The notes beneath the pieces are model-generated. The model was not told the DNA's origin and did not search any database. It saw only the letters and a list, made by a program, of their open reading frames with translations. This document shows positions 11,641 to 22,183 of a stretch of DNA of 62,876 nt, piece after piece; positions within the stretch are counted from its first letter, which is position 1; the number at the start of each line of letters is the position of its first letter. The stretch comes from Paratrimastix pyriformis. Its lineage: Eukaryota > Preaxostyla > Paratrimastigidae. The stretch covers positions 147,501-210,376 of the forward strand of contig JAPMOS010000065.1 in assembly GCA_027972325.1 (NCBI GenBank), given 5' to 3'. The position numbers were made by a program, and so were the translations under genes.

Positions 11641-11724
11641 ACGCAGACCCGTTTTCGCGCTAGCCGGCCATCTAAGATGGCAGGTTCCACTTTCCGGAAA
11701 CCAGTCCCATTTGTTCGCGGATCC

Positions 11725-12240
11725 TTACGAGAATGCAAGATCTCCTCCGCCGCAATTTGCCAAAATTGGCTTTGACGTTACTAATTCGATGCGGCATGCT
11801 CTTGTTAATCTGTTCCCCTCCGCATCCAGCGATGCCCCTGTCTCCTGGTGCCCCTTCACCCACACCAGCCGGACACCCCCCCTGTGCTCCTTCAGAATTC
11901 GCTGTCCCCTTCGGAGGAGGCCCTCGGCCTTCGACTCGATCAGGTCCGTCGGTGTCCAGTCGTCCTTCATCAGCCTCTCCACCCATCCCTTTGCCACCTT
12001 ACTGTCCGTGCGCACCTCCACGTTTGCATCCTGTCCCACTCTGATGGCTTCCAGGATGGCTTCCAGCTCTGCCTCATTGTTTGTTTGCCCTTTTCCCGTG
12101 CACCTTCTCCCGACCCGCACAGCCAGTGCCCCATTGGACAGCCGCTCCACCACCGCCAATGCAGCTCGCCGGTCCTTCTTCTTCTTGGTCGCGCTACCAT
12201 CTGTGTAAAAAGTCCGCCACTTCAGCTCGGGCCTCCACCC
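11725..12240 (-). CDS. LINE 1 RNase H domain
   Basis: The frame includes FYTDGSATKKKKDRRAALAVV, QTNNEAELEAILEAI, VRTDSKVAKGW and VWVKGHQETGASLDAEGNRLT, that is, the Asp-Glu-Asp-Asp metal-binding residues of type I RNase H in order. In LINEs this domain removes the RNA template after first-strand synthesis. The frame is uninterrupted and ends at 11725. Another frame runs on to about 11672. Confidence 0.88.
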   Translation of the reverse strand, partial: GWRPELKWRTFYTDGSATKKKKDRRAALAVVERLSNGALAVRVGRRCTGKGQTNNEAELEAILEAIRVGQDANVEVRTDSKVAKGWVERLMKDDWTPTDLIESKAEGLLRRGQRILKEHRGGVRLVWVKGHQETGASLDAEGNRLTRACRIELVTSKPILANCGGGDLAFS

Positions 12241-12801
12241 GCACCTCCACCTCCTCACACTCGCCCAGTGCCTCCCATCGCCTCCACATTGCCTCGTCCC
12301 ACTTGCCCGCTCATCCGGCTCTTCTTGCTTTCCCGTTCTGGTCCAGGTGCTCTCCGCCCCCCTTCTTGTCGCTGGCTTCAACATGCATCCCTCCGTTTCG
12401 CCATCCCCTTGCTCGTCGGCTTCTCTTGGCGGCCTCCCACCCCGGCTCCCCGCTTCGGCGTTTCGCCACGACCACCAGCTTTCCTCCTTGCCCCACCATC
12501 AGCTTGGCTTGTCTCATCTTCTCTCCGGGTCTGGGATCCCGTGATCCTTCCCACCATCCTCTCTCTTGCCCGTATCCCGTCCCGCCCCTCTCGGCTCTCC
12601 TTCCTGTTCCGTCCTGCCCTCTTTCGATCTCTTTCTGCCACTTCTTCCTCTCGGATCCTCCTCGCCAACTTAACATATTCCGTCTCCACTTTGTTCCCCA
12701 CACACACCCGCTCCTTGATGGCCTCCACGTACTGCGGCATCGTGCCCTTCCACTGAAACCTACCGCCCACAATCAGGTCAGCCACACCCTGATGCCCCTC
12801 T

Positions 12802-14670
12802 TCATGAGTGTCTGCCTATGCCGCTTGGTGATTTTGCATGGCTCTGCCAGCTCCTCCAGTGTTGTCGGCATTCCCATTCCGCTTCCTTTTTCAAGACTTC
12901 CCCATCCCTCACGATGGCCAACCCCTTCTTGTGCAAGATCCTCAACATCCCCGACACCACCCCGGCATCTTCTCCTCGCATGCAGTCTGACCCACTTCCC
13001 GGGTTGTCCAGCAGCGGCTCACTCGTCGTCCACAACTTTTGCAGCAGGGCTATCTCTTCACGGAGCATCACGCCGCACCCTTGTTGGTCTGCCACCCTGC
13101 CCAGCAGTTGCGTGAGCACCATCATGTCGTGCACATCCACCGGGTCCTTGAGACCCATCCCACCCTCATCCTCCGGGAAGAAGAGCACCTCCGCCGGGTC
13201 GCATTTCCCCAAGCACCCACCAATCTCCCGAAATACTCGCGCATAGCGCTGTTGAAGAATCTCAAGGTCCTTCTGCGGCATGGGGCACTGCCTCGCCGTA
13301 TATTGTAGGCACGTCGACACGCACTCGTTGATCATCTGCACCATCAACCTCGGTGGGACCTTCTTGTCCATCAGCCTGTGCAACCTCCCACACATTTTCT
13401 GGATGACCTTCTCCGTGTTGATCTTCATGTTCATCTCCTCGTCTATCCAAATTCCCAGGTACCGGATGGCCCCACCCTTCTGCTGGACCTTGATGACTCG
13501 ACCCTCACCCAGGTCCAGGTCCGTCTTGCTCTTCACCCCCACACAGGTAGTCACACTTGGTCCACGACAGCTGCATACCCGCCTCCTCCACCTTCCGTCT
13601 CACTGTGTTGACCAACCGTACCATCTGCTCCTTGGTTCGAGTGACCAGCATCACATCGTCAGCAAAGGCAAGGACTTTCACCTTCCTTCCACTATCCAGG
13701 ATATACCCACCTTCCTGCTTTCGCACCTCTGCCAGCACTTCCTCCATGAATGAGATAAATAGCAGACATGAAAGCGGGTCCCCTGACTAATGCCTCTCTC
13801 TCAGCTCGTCAGCCCGAAACCCGTAATGACTTTGGCCTTCCTCCCCGTACAGACTATCCACATACCTGATGAATGCCTCCTCAACCCCCATCCGTCTCAA
13901 CCTCCTCAGTGTCCATGTCCACTGTATCATAGGCCTTTTGATATCTAACGAGCACATGTGGAATTCCCTGCCTCCCATAATTTTCGAGTCAGTGAGCACT
14001 CCCATAATTTCTGCAATTGGGGTCTCAATCCTCTCCCCTCAGAAACCCAAACTGCTCCTCCCCAAACACATTCTTCTGTACGCACCATTCTTGGAACCGC
14101 GACGCCACCACCACTTGCAGCCCCTTCAAAAGACCTGTATCAAAGTGATTGGCCTTCTGCCTGCAGGGTCACCAGGGTGTTCTGTCTGCGACTTCGTGGC
14201 CATGAACACCGAACTGACCTTGAGCTCCTGCGGCACTTCACCCGCCCCAACATCTCATTGTATCTCCTCCCCAACCACTCTTTGATCTCTTCCCCACAGG
14301 CATGGATCATCTCTGCCGTCACTCCATCCGGGCCCGCTGCCTTACCATCGGGGGAGCGCCCCAGGATTGTCTCAACATCATGCGTTGTGAGGGGGCCATG
14401 ATCACCCTCCCTTCTTCCTGCGGCCTTCCTTCTGGCACCCGCCCCACCCTCGGGCCCACCGGCAACACCCTCCTTGCCAGGTCCGCCACAGTTCCTCCAT
14501 CCATTCTTCACCGACTCCGGATCTGTGACCACTTTGTCCACCTTTCCTCCATTCTTAGTTGCATACGACGTGACCGGCGCCACCCCGTCTGTCATGATGC
14601 TCTTATATGCTTGCGCTTCCTTCCAACGCCCGATCCTCTTCCGTAGTGCACGCCTCATTTTGGCCAACTG
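12802..14670 (-). pseudogene. LINE 1 reverse transcriptase, several frameshifts
   Basis: Pieces in RT order are: the pre-RT helix MAKMRRALRKRIGRWKEAQAY and the motif 1 region GRSPDGKAAGPDGVTAEMIHA (14667-14140); motif A as CSLDIKRPMIQ (about 13940), where the usual DIxKAYD is damaged; the catalytic box LAFADDVMLV (about 13660); and the thumb with IRYLGIWIDEE, INECVSTCLQYTARQCP and a conserved GGMGLKDPVDVHD (13554-12802). The last phrase is shared almost word for word with LINE 2 (GGVGIKHPVDVHD), so the two families are related. At least five reading-frame changes separate the pieces. Confidence 0.85.
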
Positions 14671-15454
14671 TTTCGCATTCTCAGGCTCGGGTCCCGCTCC
14701 GCCATCGCCATCCGTCTCAGCTTCTTCATGCGATGGGGCTCATAATCCCTGTCTGTGTTGGCCACGTCCCGGAACCCAAACACCTTCCCCGCCGTCTCCC
14801 GCAGGATCCCACTCATCTGCTCGAACGATGGTCCGCCCCTCCATTGCCTTCCGAAGCACTCCGCCACTTTCTCCCGGTACGTGCGCATCTTCCCACCATC
14901 CCTTCATACTCATCCTCTCCCGCAGCAACGCATCCAGGTCCGACTTGGACGGGCAGATGGCCACCTCTCCGCAGCGTTCCCGCCCATGCCGGCAACATGT
15001 TCCTCAAGTCAGTGACAACCATGTGATGGTCTGTGACTTCCCCGCCATTGAACCTCCTACTCACACCCACATATTGTCCAGCAATCGTGCCATCGTCCCC
15101 GTGTTACAAGCAAAGGTCCAGCCTGGCCTTTCCCCCCCTTGCTTGCCCTCCTCCTCCACCTCCCCCTCTTCCTCCTTTCTTGTTGCGCACGAATGTGATC
15201 TCGTTCTGCTTACCCACCATCTTCGCCGTGTCATACAGACCCAGCATCTCCTGCTCACCAACCTCCTTGGCCCAGCTATTCGCGTCCGTGTACACCACCA
15301 CGCCCCTCCCCCTCAGCTGCTCCCTCCGCCATGCACTCTTCCAACCTCCTGATAATGACATTCCTTACCCTCACCTTGTCCTCTCCCCTCCCCAGTTGGG
15401 TAGTACAGATTTATGAGCCTCAGGTTGGTCTTCCCTCCGACCAATCGAGAAACA

Positions 15455-15770
15455 TCAAGTAGCCAGGATCACCTCCCTGACCTTGCGCACTGCTATCTGT
15501 AAGGTCCGCCTATACCCAATCATCACCCTCCCTTGGGGTGCCGCGCATCTGCGTCCTCCACCACCGAGCTCCTCCAGCACCACCCCTTCATCCACTTCTC
15601 CTCCAACTGTTGCTTTGTTGTCTTTCGCACCTTTCGTCTCTTGCAGGAGGGCAATGTTGACCCCCAACTCGCAGCAGGTCCGCCACATTGCTCTTCTTCC
15701 AGTCTGACCCCAACCCTCGCACGTTCCACCCCACGACCCCTCATCCTTCCTCCCTCGGCAGCCCCGCCCC
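15455..15770 (-). pseudogene. LINE 1 endonuclease (EEP/AP type), frameshifted
   Basis: The motif VVGWNVRGLGSDWKKSNVADLL in one frame continues as CELGVNIALLQETKG in the next, corresponding to the first (W-N) and second (LLQET) motifs of LINE apurinic endonucleases. VMIGYRRTLQIAV follows. The catalytic Glu of LQET is present. The C-terminal motifs of the nuclease (GDFN, SDHN) are not clear here; the segment VTDHHMVVTDL near 15020 probably represents the last one (S/T-D-H). Upstream is a strongly basic linker (SRKARKKRGKKDATRKKRQ). Confidence 0.75.
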
Positions 15771-16003
15771 TTGCCCTGGCACCACTTCTCCACCCCTGGA
15801 ATTCCTCCTCCTCCGCCTCTCGTCATATGTCTCTCGATATCCCTCATCTTTGCCACCTGCCTCTTCTTCCTTGTCGCGTCCTTCTTCCCGCGCTTCTTCC
15901 TGGCCTTTCTGCTCATCCCGTCCCCAGGATACCTGGGCACCCCGGTAGAGTCCCCGTTACCGGGCGCACCCCGGACTGCCCCACCTCATGCTCCTCCAGG
16001 TCT

Positions 16004-16900
16004 TCACCTCTCCCCGCCTTTACCCGTCTCCCCTTCGTCCCCCCTTGTGCCTCCCGTCTGCCCCCCTTTGCTCCCTCCAAAAGCCGGTCCCCACATCGAA
16101 CGCTGCATTCTCGACCCCATCCCTGCCCCCGCCACATAAAGAAAGATGTCGCCATTCTTCGTCTCTTCCTCGCCCACCTCCCTCACCACGCTGTCATCGA
16201 AGCGCCACCATGCCCCTTCAATCCTCTTCACCGCCACCCAATGTCGCCCCTCCTCTCCGCAGAACTCCGCCGCCGCCTCCAGGCGGTAATTCGTGCCAAG
16301 AACTTCCACGGGTCCGGCTGCACCCGCCACTGCGACTGGTCCACCCTGCCGTCCCGCCGATCGCGAACCACTTGGACCACCATGACATCCTCCATGCCCA
16401 CCGCCCGTTCCTCCTGCGCGCCACCGATCGGCACCACACTCTGGGCACCTCTTCCGCACCCGTCCGTCCGCCATCACCACCTTCCGGACCGCTTCACTCA
16501 TTCTGTCACCGTCCCTCTCCAGACGCACCACCAGGCAGTCCCGCTCCCTTTCGCGGCCCTCGCTCACCCTTCCGCATTCCTGACAGACGTGCACCACCCT
16601 CATCCGCGCTCCTGTCGGGATCCGAGCTTTCCACAGCAGGTCCGCCACCGCATCCCCTGCATCCCCATCATGAAGCTCATCCAGCCCATCAATCCCCTTC
16701 TCCCAGATTGCCTGCTCCATACCCGGGTCTCCCCCAATCACCCCTCTCACAACATCGAACAACTGCCCGGCCCCCCCCACCGCTTCCACCACCTGGAGGG
16801 CTGTTGCCACCCAACAACGGTGGCCCGACTTATTACACACGCCTCTGTACCTCCCGACCCCCGCCCCCTGCGACATATTGGTGCCACTCTTTTGAATCAT
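16004..16900 (-). CDS. LINE 1 N-terminal ORF: ubiquitin-specific-protease-like domain
   Basis: The frame of 298 residues starts MIQKSGTNMSQGAG. Seen directly: a Cys box NKSGHRCWVATALQ (Cys29, Asn23 six residues before it), two CxxC pairs (Cys106/109 in CQECG, Cys152/155 in CPECG), and a His box GEEGRHWVAVKRIEGAWWRF followed by DDSVVREV (His220, Asp235/236) and IFLYVAG. This order and spacing is that of peptidase family C19 (USP), where Cys, His and Asp form the catalytic triad and four cysteines bind zinc in the fingers. Between residues 160 and 200 the conserved-looking stretch EDVMVVQVVRD lies in another frame, so two compensating shifts are likely. It ends upstream of the endonuclease. Activity is not implied for this copy. 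Confidence 0.75.
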   Translation of the reverse strand: MIQKSGTNMSQGAGVGRYRGVCNKSGHRCWVATALQVVEAVGGAGQLFDVVRGVIGGDPGMEQAIWEKGIDGLDELHDGDAGDAVADLLWKARIPTGARMRVVHVCQECGRVSEGRERERDCLVVRLERDGDRMSEAVRKVVMADGRVRKRCPECGADRWRAGGTGGGHGGCHGGPSGSRSAGRQGGPVAVAGAAGPVEVLGTNYRLEAAAEFCGEEGRHWVAVKRIEGAWWRFDDSVVREVGEEETKNGDIFLYVAGAGMGSRMQRSMWGPAFGGSKGGQTGGTRGDEGETGKGGER

Positions 16901-16991
16901 GCTCGTCCGACACCTGAGTATATTGAATCATTCTTCACTGCTCGTTTGCCTCGTGGCCTGTGCACGACCCAAGATGGTTGTTACGGTGCTA

Positions 16992-19066
16992 ACGTGGGGG
17001 TGAAAAACCCGGAAACGGGCGGCAAAGCCGGAAAGCGGAGAATTCAAATTTTCAAATTTTTTCTTCGATATCCCTCATATTTACAGTGCACTCAGACGCA
17101 AACGAGTTGCAGTTTGAGGGGGAGCGAAGAGCAAAAAAAAAAAACGAGAAGGGTCGACTTGAATTATTTTTCAGCAGGGGTGGCCTCCTTGACCCCGGGA
17201 ACGTCGGCGGGGGGACCAGGAGTGACTGGCGCTGGCCGCGCTTGTCCGGCCCGCTTGCGGGGCGCGCGACGCCCGGCAGGAGTGGCCTCTGGGGTGGCGG
17301 GAGTGGCCTCTGGGGCCGGAGGGACACGAGCCGGCATGGCAGCAGCCAGCTTCTCCATCTCGTCCCATGACTCCTCGGAAGTGTCGTCATCCAGCACGAT
17401 CCGCCTGACCTTGTTTTGTGGGGGAACAAGCGTGTTCATGATGGGCCTCGGGTGAGTCGGACGGGTGACCCGGGGAGCGGGAATGACGCATTCGTGGGTC
17501 GTGGCCGCGTCGACGTCGAAGGGGCAGAGGCCGCACTGGGACCACCCCCTCCGGACCATAACGGGCGTGGCAGTGCCTCCGAGTGCATCGAAGGCGGCCT
17601 CCAGCACCTGATGGAAGCGAGCCGGGCCATGGGCGAGTGGTTGGACGGTTGCACATGCAGGAGCAGGGCACAGACAATGACCCGGGCATCTACCTTCTCA
17701 CGGGCATCTTCCTTCTTGCGGGCTTTCTCCATCTCCTCTTCGATCACTTCGTAGCGGCGGTAGAACAAGCTCTTAAAGTCTGGAAGAACGTGAGCATACA
17801 CTGCATTCGGTTGGGGGTGGCCGACCTCGATTCACCGTCCGATCGAGGGGCTGCAAGAACGCGGTGCTGTTGGGCAGAAGGAAGAGGATGACCACGTGCT
17901 CGCTTTCCAGAAGGGGAGTCAGTCTCTCGACCGCCTCGGTGTGGGCCGCGTAGTTGTCCATGAGGAGGACGGCAGTCGCGTTGGCGTCGATGCCAAGCGT
18001 GGCCCGAACCTCTTTGACGTGGGGGATGAAGACCTTCGTGAGGTATTCCGCGAACAGGACGCTGTTGATCCACCCCGACTCGGAGCTGCCCAGGAAGGCG
18101 CCCTGGGCCGCTTTAGGGAGTGCGGGCTCCTTCTTAAGATTGGCGAGGATGAGAGCCGGGGGGACCTTCTCTCCCGCGGCACTGCAGCCGAGGATCAAGG
18201 TGCAGTGGTGGAGCTACCGGGGGAGCCGAAGGATGGGGTCGAGGACCGGTGACGTCCAGACCTTTGGGGGTCGAGTCGCGGACGGTTTCGTCCCTCCGAT
18301 GGTCACGGCAACCTTCTCATCGCCGGCCTTGCCCGGTTGAAGTGAAGTCTCGTCGACGTTGAACAGTAGCTCCGGAGCGGCGGCGCTCTCGATGGTGGGC
18401 CTGTTCTTGATCATCCATTCTTGGACCACGGAGAAGGGCAGACGGTGGCTCTGCCTGGAGATCGGACAAGGGACGTCAGGAGACAGGACGAGCCGACCTT
18501 TTCCACGTATCTGGGCTTCTGGAAGACGACCTCGCACTTGGCCGCAACGGCCTTGACGGTGCGTTTGGCGAGGGCCGGGACTCGGGATACGTCCCCGGTA
18601 GGGCCCGTCAGCACCTCGGCGAGGATCTGGGGGACGTTGATTATGGTTGGCAACGTGAGGCAGACCATGTCCTTGAACTGCTTCTTGGTGATGCACTTTC
18701 CTGTGGTGGTGGGGGTCAGGGCGACGCGAGGGGGCGCAAAAGGGTCAAACCTGCCTGATTTTCCGCTTCCACCTTGTCGTGCAAGCGTGCGCACATTTCG
18801 GGAGTCACCAGAGGTTGCCTTCCGTTCACCCCTTCCTCGCGGCCGTTCGCCCTGGCGTCCAGAGCTCTGTAAACGGCCTGGGGGGTTTTTCGCACAAGAG
18901 ATGCCGCATCTGGGACGGAACACTTCCCGTCCTTTACGAGCTTAACTGCACGCGAAATTGGCTTAAGCTGACGGTACTCAGCAGTGAGAAGAAGCTTGCT
19001 TGGGCTGGGAGGCGGTTCTTCCATGTCCGGGTTTTTAACCCGTTTCCGGGTTTTTCACCCCCACGT
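16992..19066 (-). mobile_element. pogo/Tigger-like (Tc1-mariner superfamily) DNA transposon with TA target duplication
   Basis: Terminal inverted repeats of 28 bases begin ACGTGGGGGTGAAAAACCCG at 16992 and end as the mirror at 19066. Each is flanked by TA (16990-16991 and 19067-19068). The interior encodes a transposase on the minus strand. It is inserted within sequence whose plus-strand frame appears continuous on the two sides, so it may interrupt a gene (see 19069-19748). Length is 2075 bases. The repeats are near-identical, so the copy may not be very old, although its transposase is interrupted. Confidence 0.93.
17164..19024 (-). pseudogene. pogo/Tigger-like transposase (CENP-B HTH + DDE_1), interrupted
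   Basis: In order: an HTH of the psq/CENP-B type (AEYRQLKPISRAVKLVKDGK, VPDAASLVRKTPQAVYRAL, 19024-18716); a second DNA-binding region (VPALAKRTVKAVAAKCEVVF); then the DDE_1 nuclease with ELLFNVDETSLQPGK (first Asp, about 18350), VLLMDNYAAHTEAV (second Asp, about 17965) and FLLPNSTAFLQPLDRTV (about 17860), the standard family phrase carrying the third acidic residue. A C-terminal part with WSQCGLCPFDVDAATTHEC and a TSEESWDEME acidic stretch follows (17607-17164). The pieces lie in at least four frame changes, so this copy should not make full transposase. DDE_1 enzymes cut and paste at TA. Confidence 0.88.
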
Positions 19067-19068
19067 TA

Positions 19069-19748
19069 CTCGTGATGCTATTTTGGAACAGGGTGCCATT
19101 TTAGTGAATGCGATTGCTGTTCTCATTGCCCAATCAGCTGAACGTCAACTTGGAGGTGGTCCTGGTCCGGGGGCGCATGAAGACTCCACCACTGAGTCTG
19201 AGTGTGACCCGGATGTCACTGAGTCTGAACGTGACCCGGACGCCACTGAGTCTGAGGAGGAATGCATCATCAGCGGGTCCACTCCCGCACCTCCACCTCA
19301 ATCGGCTCTGCTTCCTGCTTCAGCGCTGGGAGTGAAGAGAAAGATGAGCAATGTAGTTCCGAGTCGCAAAGCACCACAACCACCGCCTGTGGAGGAGAAA
19401 GCGGCCTTTGTGCCGCTTTCGAGCCCCAAGTCGTCTCCACCCAGCCTCAAGGCACCGCCCCCTCCAGCCATGTCCAAAGCAGAGAAGAAGGAGGTGCAAA
19501 GAATGAGGAAGGCTGCTTTCTTTGCAATGACGCGAGGAGAAGTCGCTGCTCGGGAGGCCCGCGAGGCCCGTGAGGCAGTGGAAGCTTCCGCTCTTAAGCC
19601 AAAGCCCCAGAAGCCCGCCCCTGCACCTATCTCGCGTTTGGCTGGGGTGGGGAATTGGTTGCTGAAGTACGGGTGTCGTCGGATTTATGTGTGGCGCACT
19701 TATAACCGGTGGGGTATGGGTCGTTCTCCCCCCTGGTTTGTTATGTGA
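19069..19748 (+). CDS. unrecognised charged protein, 5' end cut by the transposon
   Basis: From the right border of the pogo-like element the plus-strand frame is open to 19748, reading RDAILEQGAILVNAIAVLIA, then an acidic Thr/Glu/Asp-rich part (TTESECDPDVTESERDPDATES is partly tandem), then Pro/Lys-rich sequence with an AREAREAREA helix, and a Trp/Arg-rich end. To the left of the element (16920-16991) the same frame is open as TPEYIESFFTARLPRG. The simplest reading is one gene split by the TA insertion, whose more upstream part is lost beyond the LINE. No family is recognised and the composition could also be chance. Confidence 0.4.
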
Positions 19749-20238
19749 TTGTTCTTTGAGATTTTTCTTACTCGGACTTTGTTTCTTTGTTCTGGTCATC
19801 GGTTCTTTGTTTACTGTTTTGGCTGTCTGCGGGTACACAGTATCTTCTCTGCCCTTTGGGCTTGAAGCCACTGTACCCTCTTGTTTGGAGACTTCTTCCA
19901 ATAAGAGTGGTTTTACCAAAAAAAAAAAAAGGGGGGGGGGGGGGGGCGGGAGTCCAGTTTCTCCACTCCTGCCCAGTAATTACGATTGCTGAGTTGGGTT
20001 TGAGGTGGGGGAAAAAAATGCCACCGACTGAGGCCTTTTTGTGGGGGTGGGGGTGGGTGGGACGGGGTGGGGAGGGCGGTGGAGGGAGTGGGGGTGCGAT
20101 CCGGGGAGGCTTGCGAGGGGTGCAGGTAACGCGGTATATGCCCTCCAGTGCCTGGCCCCAATGCAGTCCAGGGTCACTCTCATAGAAGCCACAGACTCTC
20201 GAGAGAGACAGCTGGTTCAACCTCGAACAGATGTCAGA
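19749..20238. other. intergenic with an A/G homopolymer block and C/G-rich sequence
   Basis: It contains a run of 13 A followed directly by about 16 G (19919-19947), then pyrimidine/purine-skewed GC-rich sequence. No gene is supported. Confidence 0.5.
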
Positions 20239-21134
20239 CAGGGGGTTATATACGTTGACACGGGGGTGGTCACGAGCTATTTTTCCGGCTGACTTGGCCA
20301 CTGCCACCGAAGCTGACCACGACAACCATCAAAAATCAAGATGGGATGCTCTTCTTCCTATGGCGCGGAATTGGGCGATTCGCCCGAGCCGTTCTCTGTG
20401 GGGAGCATCAATAATGCTGTGCGTTCATCGAGTTGACAACCAACCTTCTGACATTGATTCCGCCCTTCGCAGGGCTATTTTAAAACAACTTATGATTGAA
20501 ATTTGGGTTAAAAACGCTGATCTGGTGCCGAGTAGCCTCATGGATCATCTTGCCCACTTTGACGATCAGCCCGTTATCGACTCTCGAAAATGGGATCCAC
20601 CTTCACGTTTCAGTCTGTCCCACCAAGCTGGATGGTTTTCTCGCGCTTTTCCAGGATGGCGGTAAATTCGGGCGCCGCACGGGCGAGGAATCAGTTTGAA
20701 TGCTGTTTTTCTGTGAGGGGTATGTGAGTATTGTGTTGGCGAATAGAGAATTGCGATTTGATGCCCGCATCGGATTTTGACATCAGTCGATCATTTTTTC
20801 CATCAAACATGGTTCGCCACCTGGTAGAACCTTTTTCGACCCTTCGGCGGATTTCTTTTTGGAAGAGGTATCGTCCGCACTGCGGGGCGTTTGGGTACAA
20901 CCATATAGCCGAGGCTGCACCGGATATGGCACCCATCGTCGGGCCCCCACGGTGACCCCGCGTTGCACCAAAAGGCAAAACGCCACTACAAGCCCCCAGG
21001 CCCAGGTGACTCCTGGGGTCAGAAAAAGGCCCGGGGGCCCCGGGCGGGAGAACTACTGGGTACGGTATGTTTCAAACTTCTCGGCCGCTTTTTGAACCCG
21101 TGACCACCCCCGTGATAACGTATATTACCCCCTG
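20239..21134. mobile_element. non-autonomous TIR element with 10-bp target-site duplication
   Basis: The left end begins CAGGGGGTTATATACGTTGA and the right end is its inverted partner. About 36 bases match with a few differences (ACACGGGGGTGGTCACG is shared). The element is flanked by perfect direct repeats AGATGTCAGA at 20229-20238 and 21135-21144. A duplication of this size fits a Mutator-like element better than hAT (8 bp), while the CAGGGG start is hAT-like, so the superfamily is open. The interior of 896 bases holds an open frame (20231-20665) but nothing recognisable as a transposase. Confidence 0.8.
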
Positions 21135-21182
21135 AGATGTCAGATTGCGGCGATCAATGTCCGACTGGCTCACGGGGCCCGC

Positions 21183-21258
21183 AGGTCGCTCACTGAAAAT
21201 CCACTGAAAATCCACTGAAAATCCACTGATAATACACTGAAAATCCACTGAAAATAGG
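21183..21258. repeat. short tandem repeat of ccactgaaaat (about six copies)
   Basis: Units of 11-12 bases (ctgaaaatccactg) are repeated with one variant (ctgataatacactg). It lies just after the TIR element and before the hairpin-tail repeat. Confidence 0.9.
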
Positions 21259-21305
21259 GAGCAATACCTGAACCCTTTTGTGAACTCTTCTCGATTGCGA
21301 CTATC

Positions 21306-21356
21306 TAGTTAGCCTCCTACGAGGCTGCATTAACACGAGACTGACTGACTGACTGA
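21306..21356 (+). repeat. retroelement-like 3' end: hairpin plus (ACTG)n tail
   Basis: The hairpin AGCCTCCTACGAGGCT is followed by gcattaacacga and a (ctga)n microsatellite. The same arrangement occurs at 52030-52078 with an (aaag)n tail. A conserved 3' hairpin followed by different simple repeats is how LINE/SINE 3' ends look. It lies at the left border of the duplicated gene copy A. Confidence 0.6.
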
Positions 21357-21657
21357 ATTGGGGACTGCCTGGATTGGGGACTGTCGATTACAGGGCGTCA
21401 TGTGCGACCCCAGGCAGTCAATCCCGCACGAAGCGACCCAACAAGCCTGGATAAACGCCATCCCGAACCTTTCACCTAGAGGTATCAAGGTCTTCCCCTT
21501 TTTGCAGATCAACATCTCGCATCGTCCATTTCACGAATTCAAGATTCTGGGGTGTCTTCCGCCAGAAGATCACATTCAACTGTCAAGGATCTTCAAAGGT
21601 CACCACCCGCCATCCACATCCATTTCCTGACATTTCCTGACATCCGCCGCAACCGCA

Positions 21658-22179
21658 TTGGCCGCACCCGCACCCGCACCCGCACCCGCGCACCCGCACC
21701 CGCACCCGCACCCGCAGCATCGCTGTCCCCAGGTTTGTCCCAGCAAGACGCATATACACACACGCTCCCTCCCTCATTCAGACAAGATCTTCATCACGCG
21801 CGCCGGATGCTGCATGGAAGTGGTCGACATCCCCTCACCCATGATTTATAGCGCACTCCGGAGCCTTCGATCGCGGCATCATCTGCTTCTGCGGTCCGAG
21901 TCAGGGCTGGTCGTTCCCCAGACTCGGTCTGCCCCTCCCTCCCCCTGCCACCATCCCCCCCCCCCCCCCCCCCCCCCCAGAAGAACGAAAGAAGAAGAAA
22001 ACCGCCCCAAGACCACCCTACCCGACCCCGAAAAAAAGACCACTCGTTCAAAGGCTGGTTCCCCCCCCCCCCCCCCCCCCCCCATCCTCCAGTGGATTAT
22101 CGAATCCGGATCCAGATTCGTTGAGTTGGGTCTGCGACTATCTCCCCGTACTTCCCTGACTGACACTTTTGGAATGTGA
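21658..22179 (+). CDS. conserved upstream reading frame of duplicated unit A
   Basis: The frame contains DKIFITRAGCCMEV, SALRSLRSRHHLLLRSESGL, RTKEEENRPKTTLPDPEKK and ILQWIIESGSRFVELGLRLS. Nearly all of it is also open in unit B (33062-33499), although poly-C tracts differ in length between the copies. Preservation of the frame despite length changes is mild evidence for coding; it could be an upstream exon of the gene at 22371 or a separate small gene. It is unrecognised. Confidence 0.4.
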   Translation: MAAPAPAPAPAHPHPHPHPQHRCPQVCPSKTHIHTRSLPHSDKIFITRAGCCMEVVDIPSPMIYSALRSLRSRHHLLLRSESGLVVPQTRSAPPSPCHHPPPPPPPPRRTKEEENRPKTTLPDPEKKTTRSKAGSPPPPPPPILQWIIESGSRFVELGLRLSPRTSLTDTFGM

Positions 22180-22183
22180 TGGC

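Larger units (their letters stand above)
11640..16920 (-). mobile_element. non-LTR retrotransposon (LINE 1) with USP-like, endonuclease, RT and RNase H domains
   Basis: On the minus strand, in order, are a protease-like domain (16900-16004), an apurinic-type endonuclease (about 15750-15455), a reverse transcriptase (about 14670-12802) and an RNase H (about 12225-11740). The order EN-RT-RNase H suggests the I/Tad/R1-like part of the LINE tree. The copy is old: reading frames switch repeatedly in every domain. Compared with the second LINE in the window it lacks the zinc-knuckle region after RNase H, so the 3' end appears truncated or belongs to a different family. I found no tail repeat or target-site duplication; both borders are estimates. 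It lies immediately beside a DNA transposon at 16992. Confidence 0.88.

Noticed and set aside
20341-20440. Short frame starting MGCSSSYG, like a myristoylated and palmitoylated N-terminus
   Set aside because: It is 30 codons long, lies inside the TIR element and could not be extended by a convincing splice.
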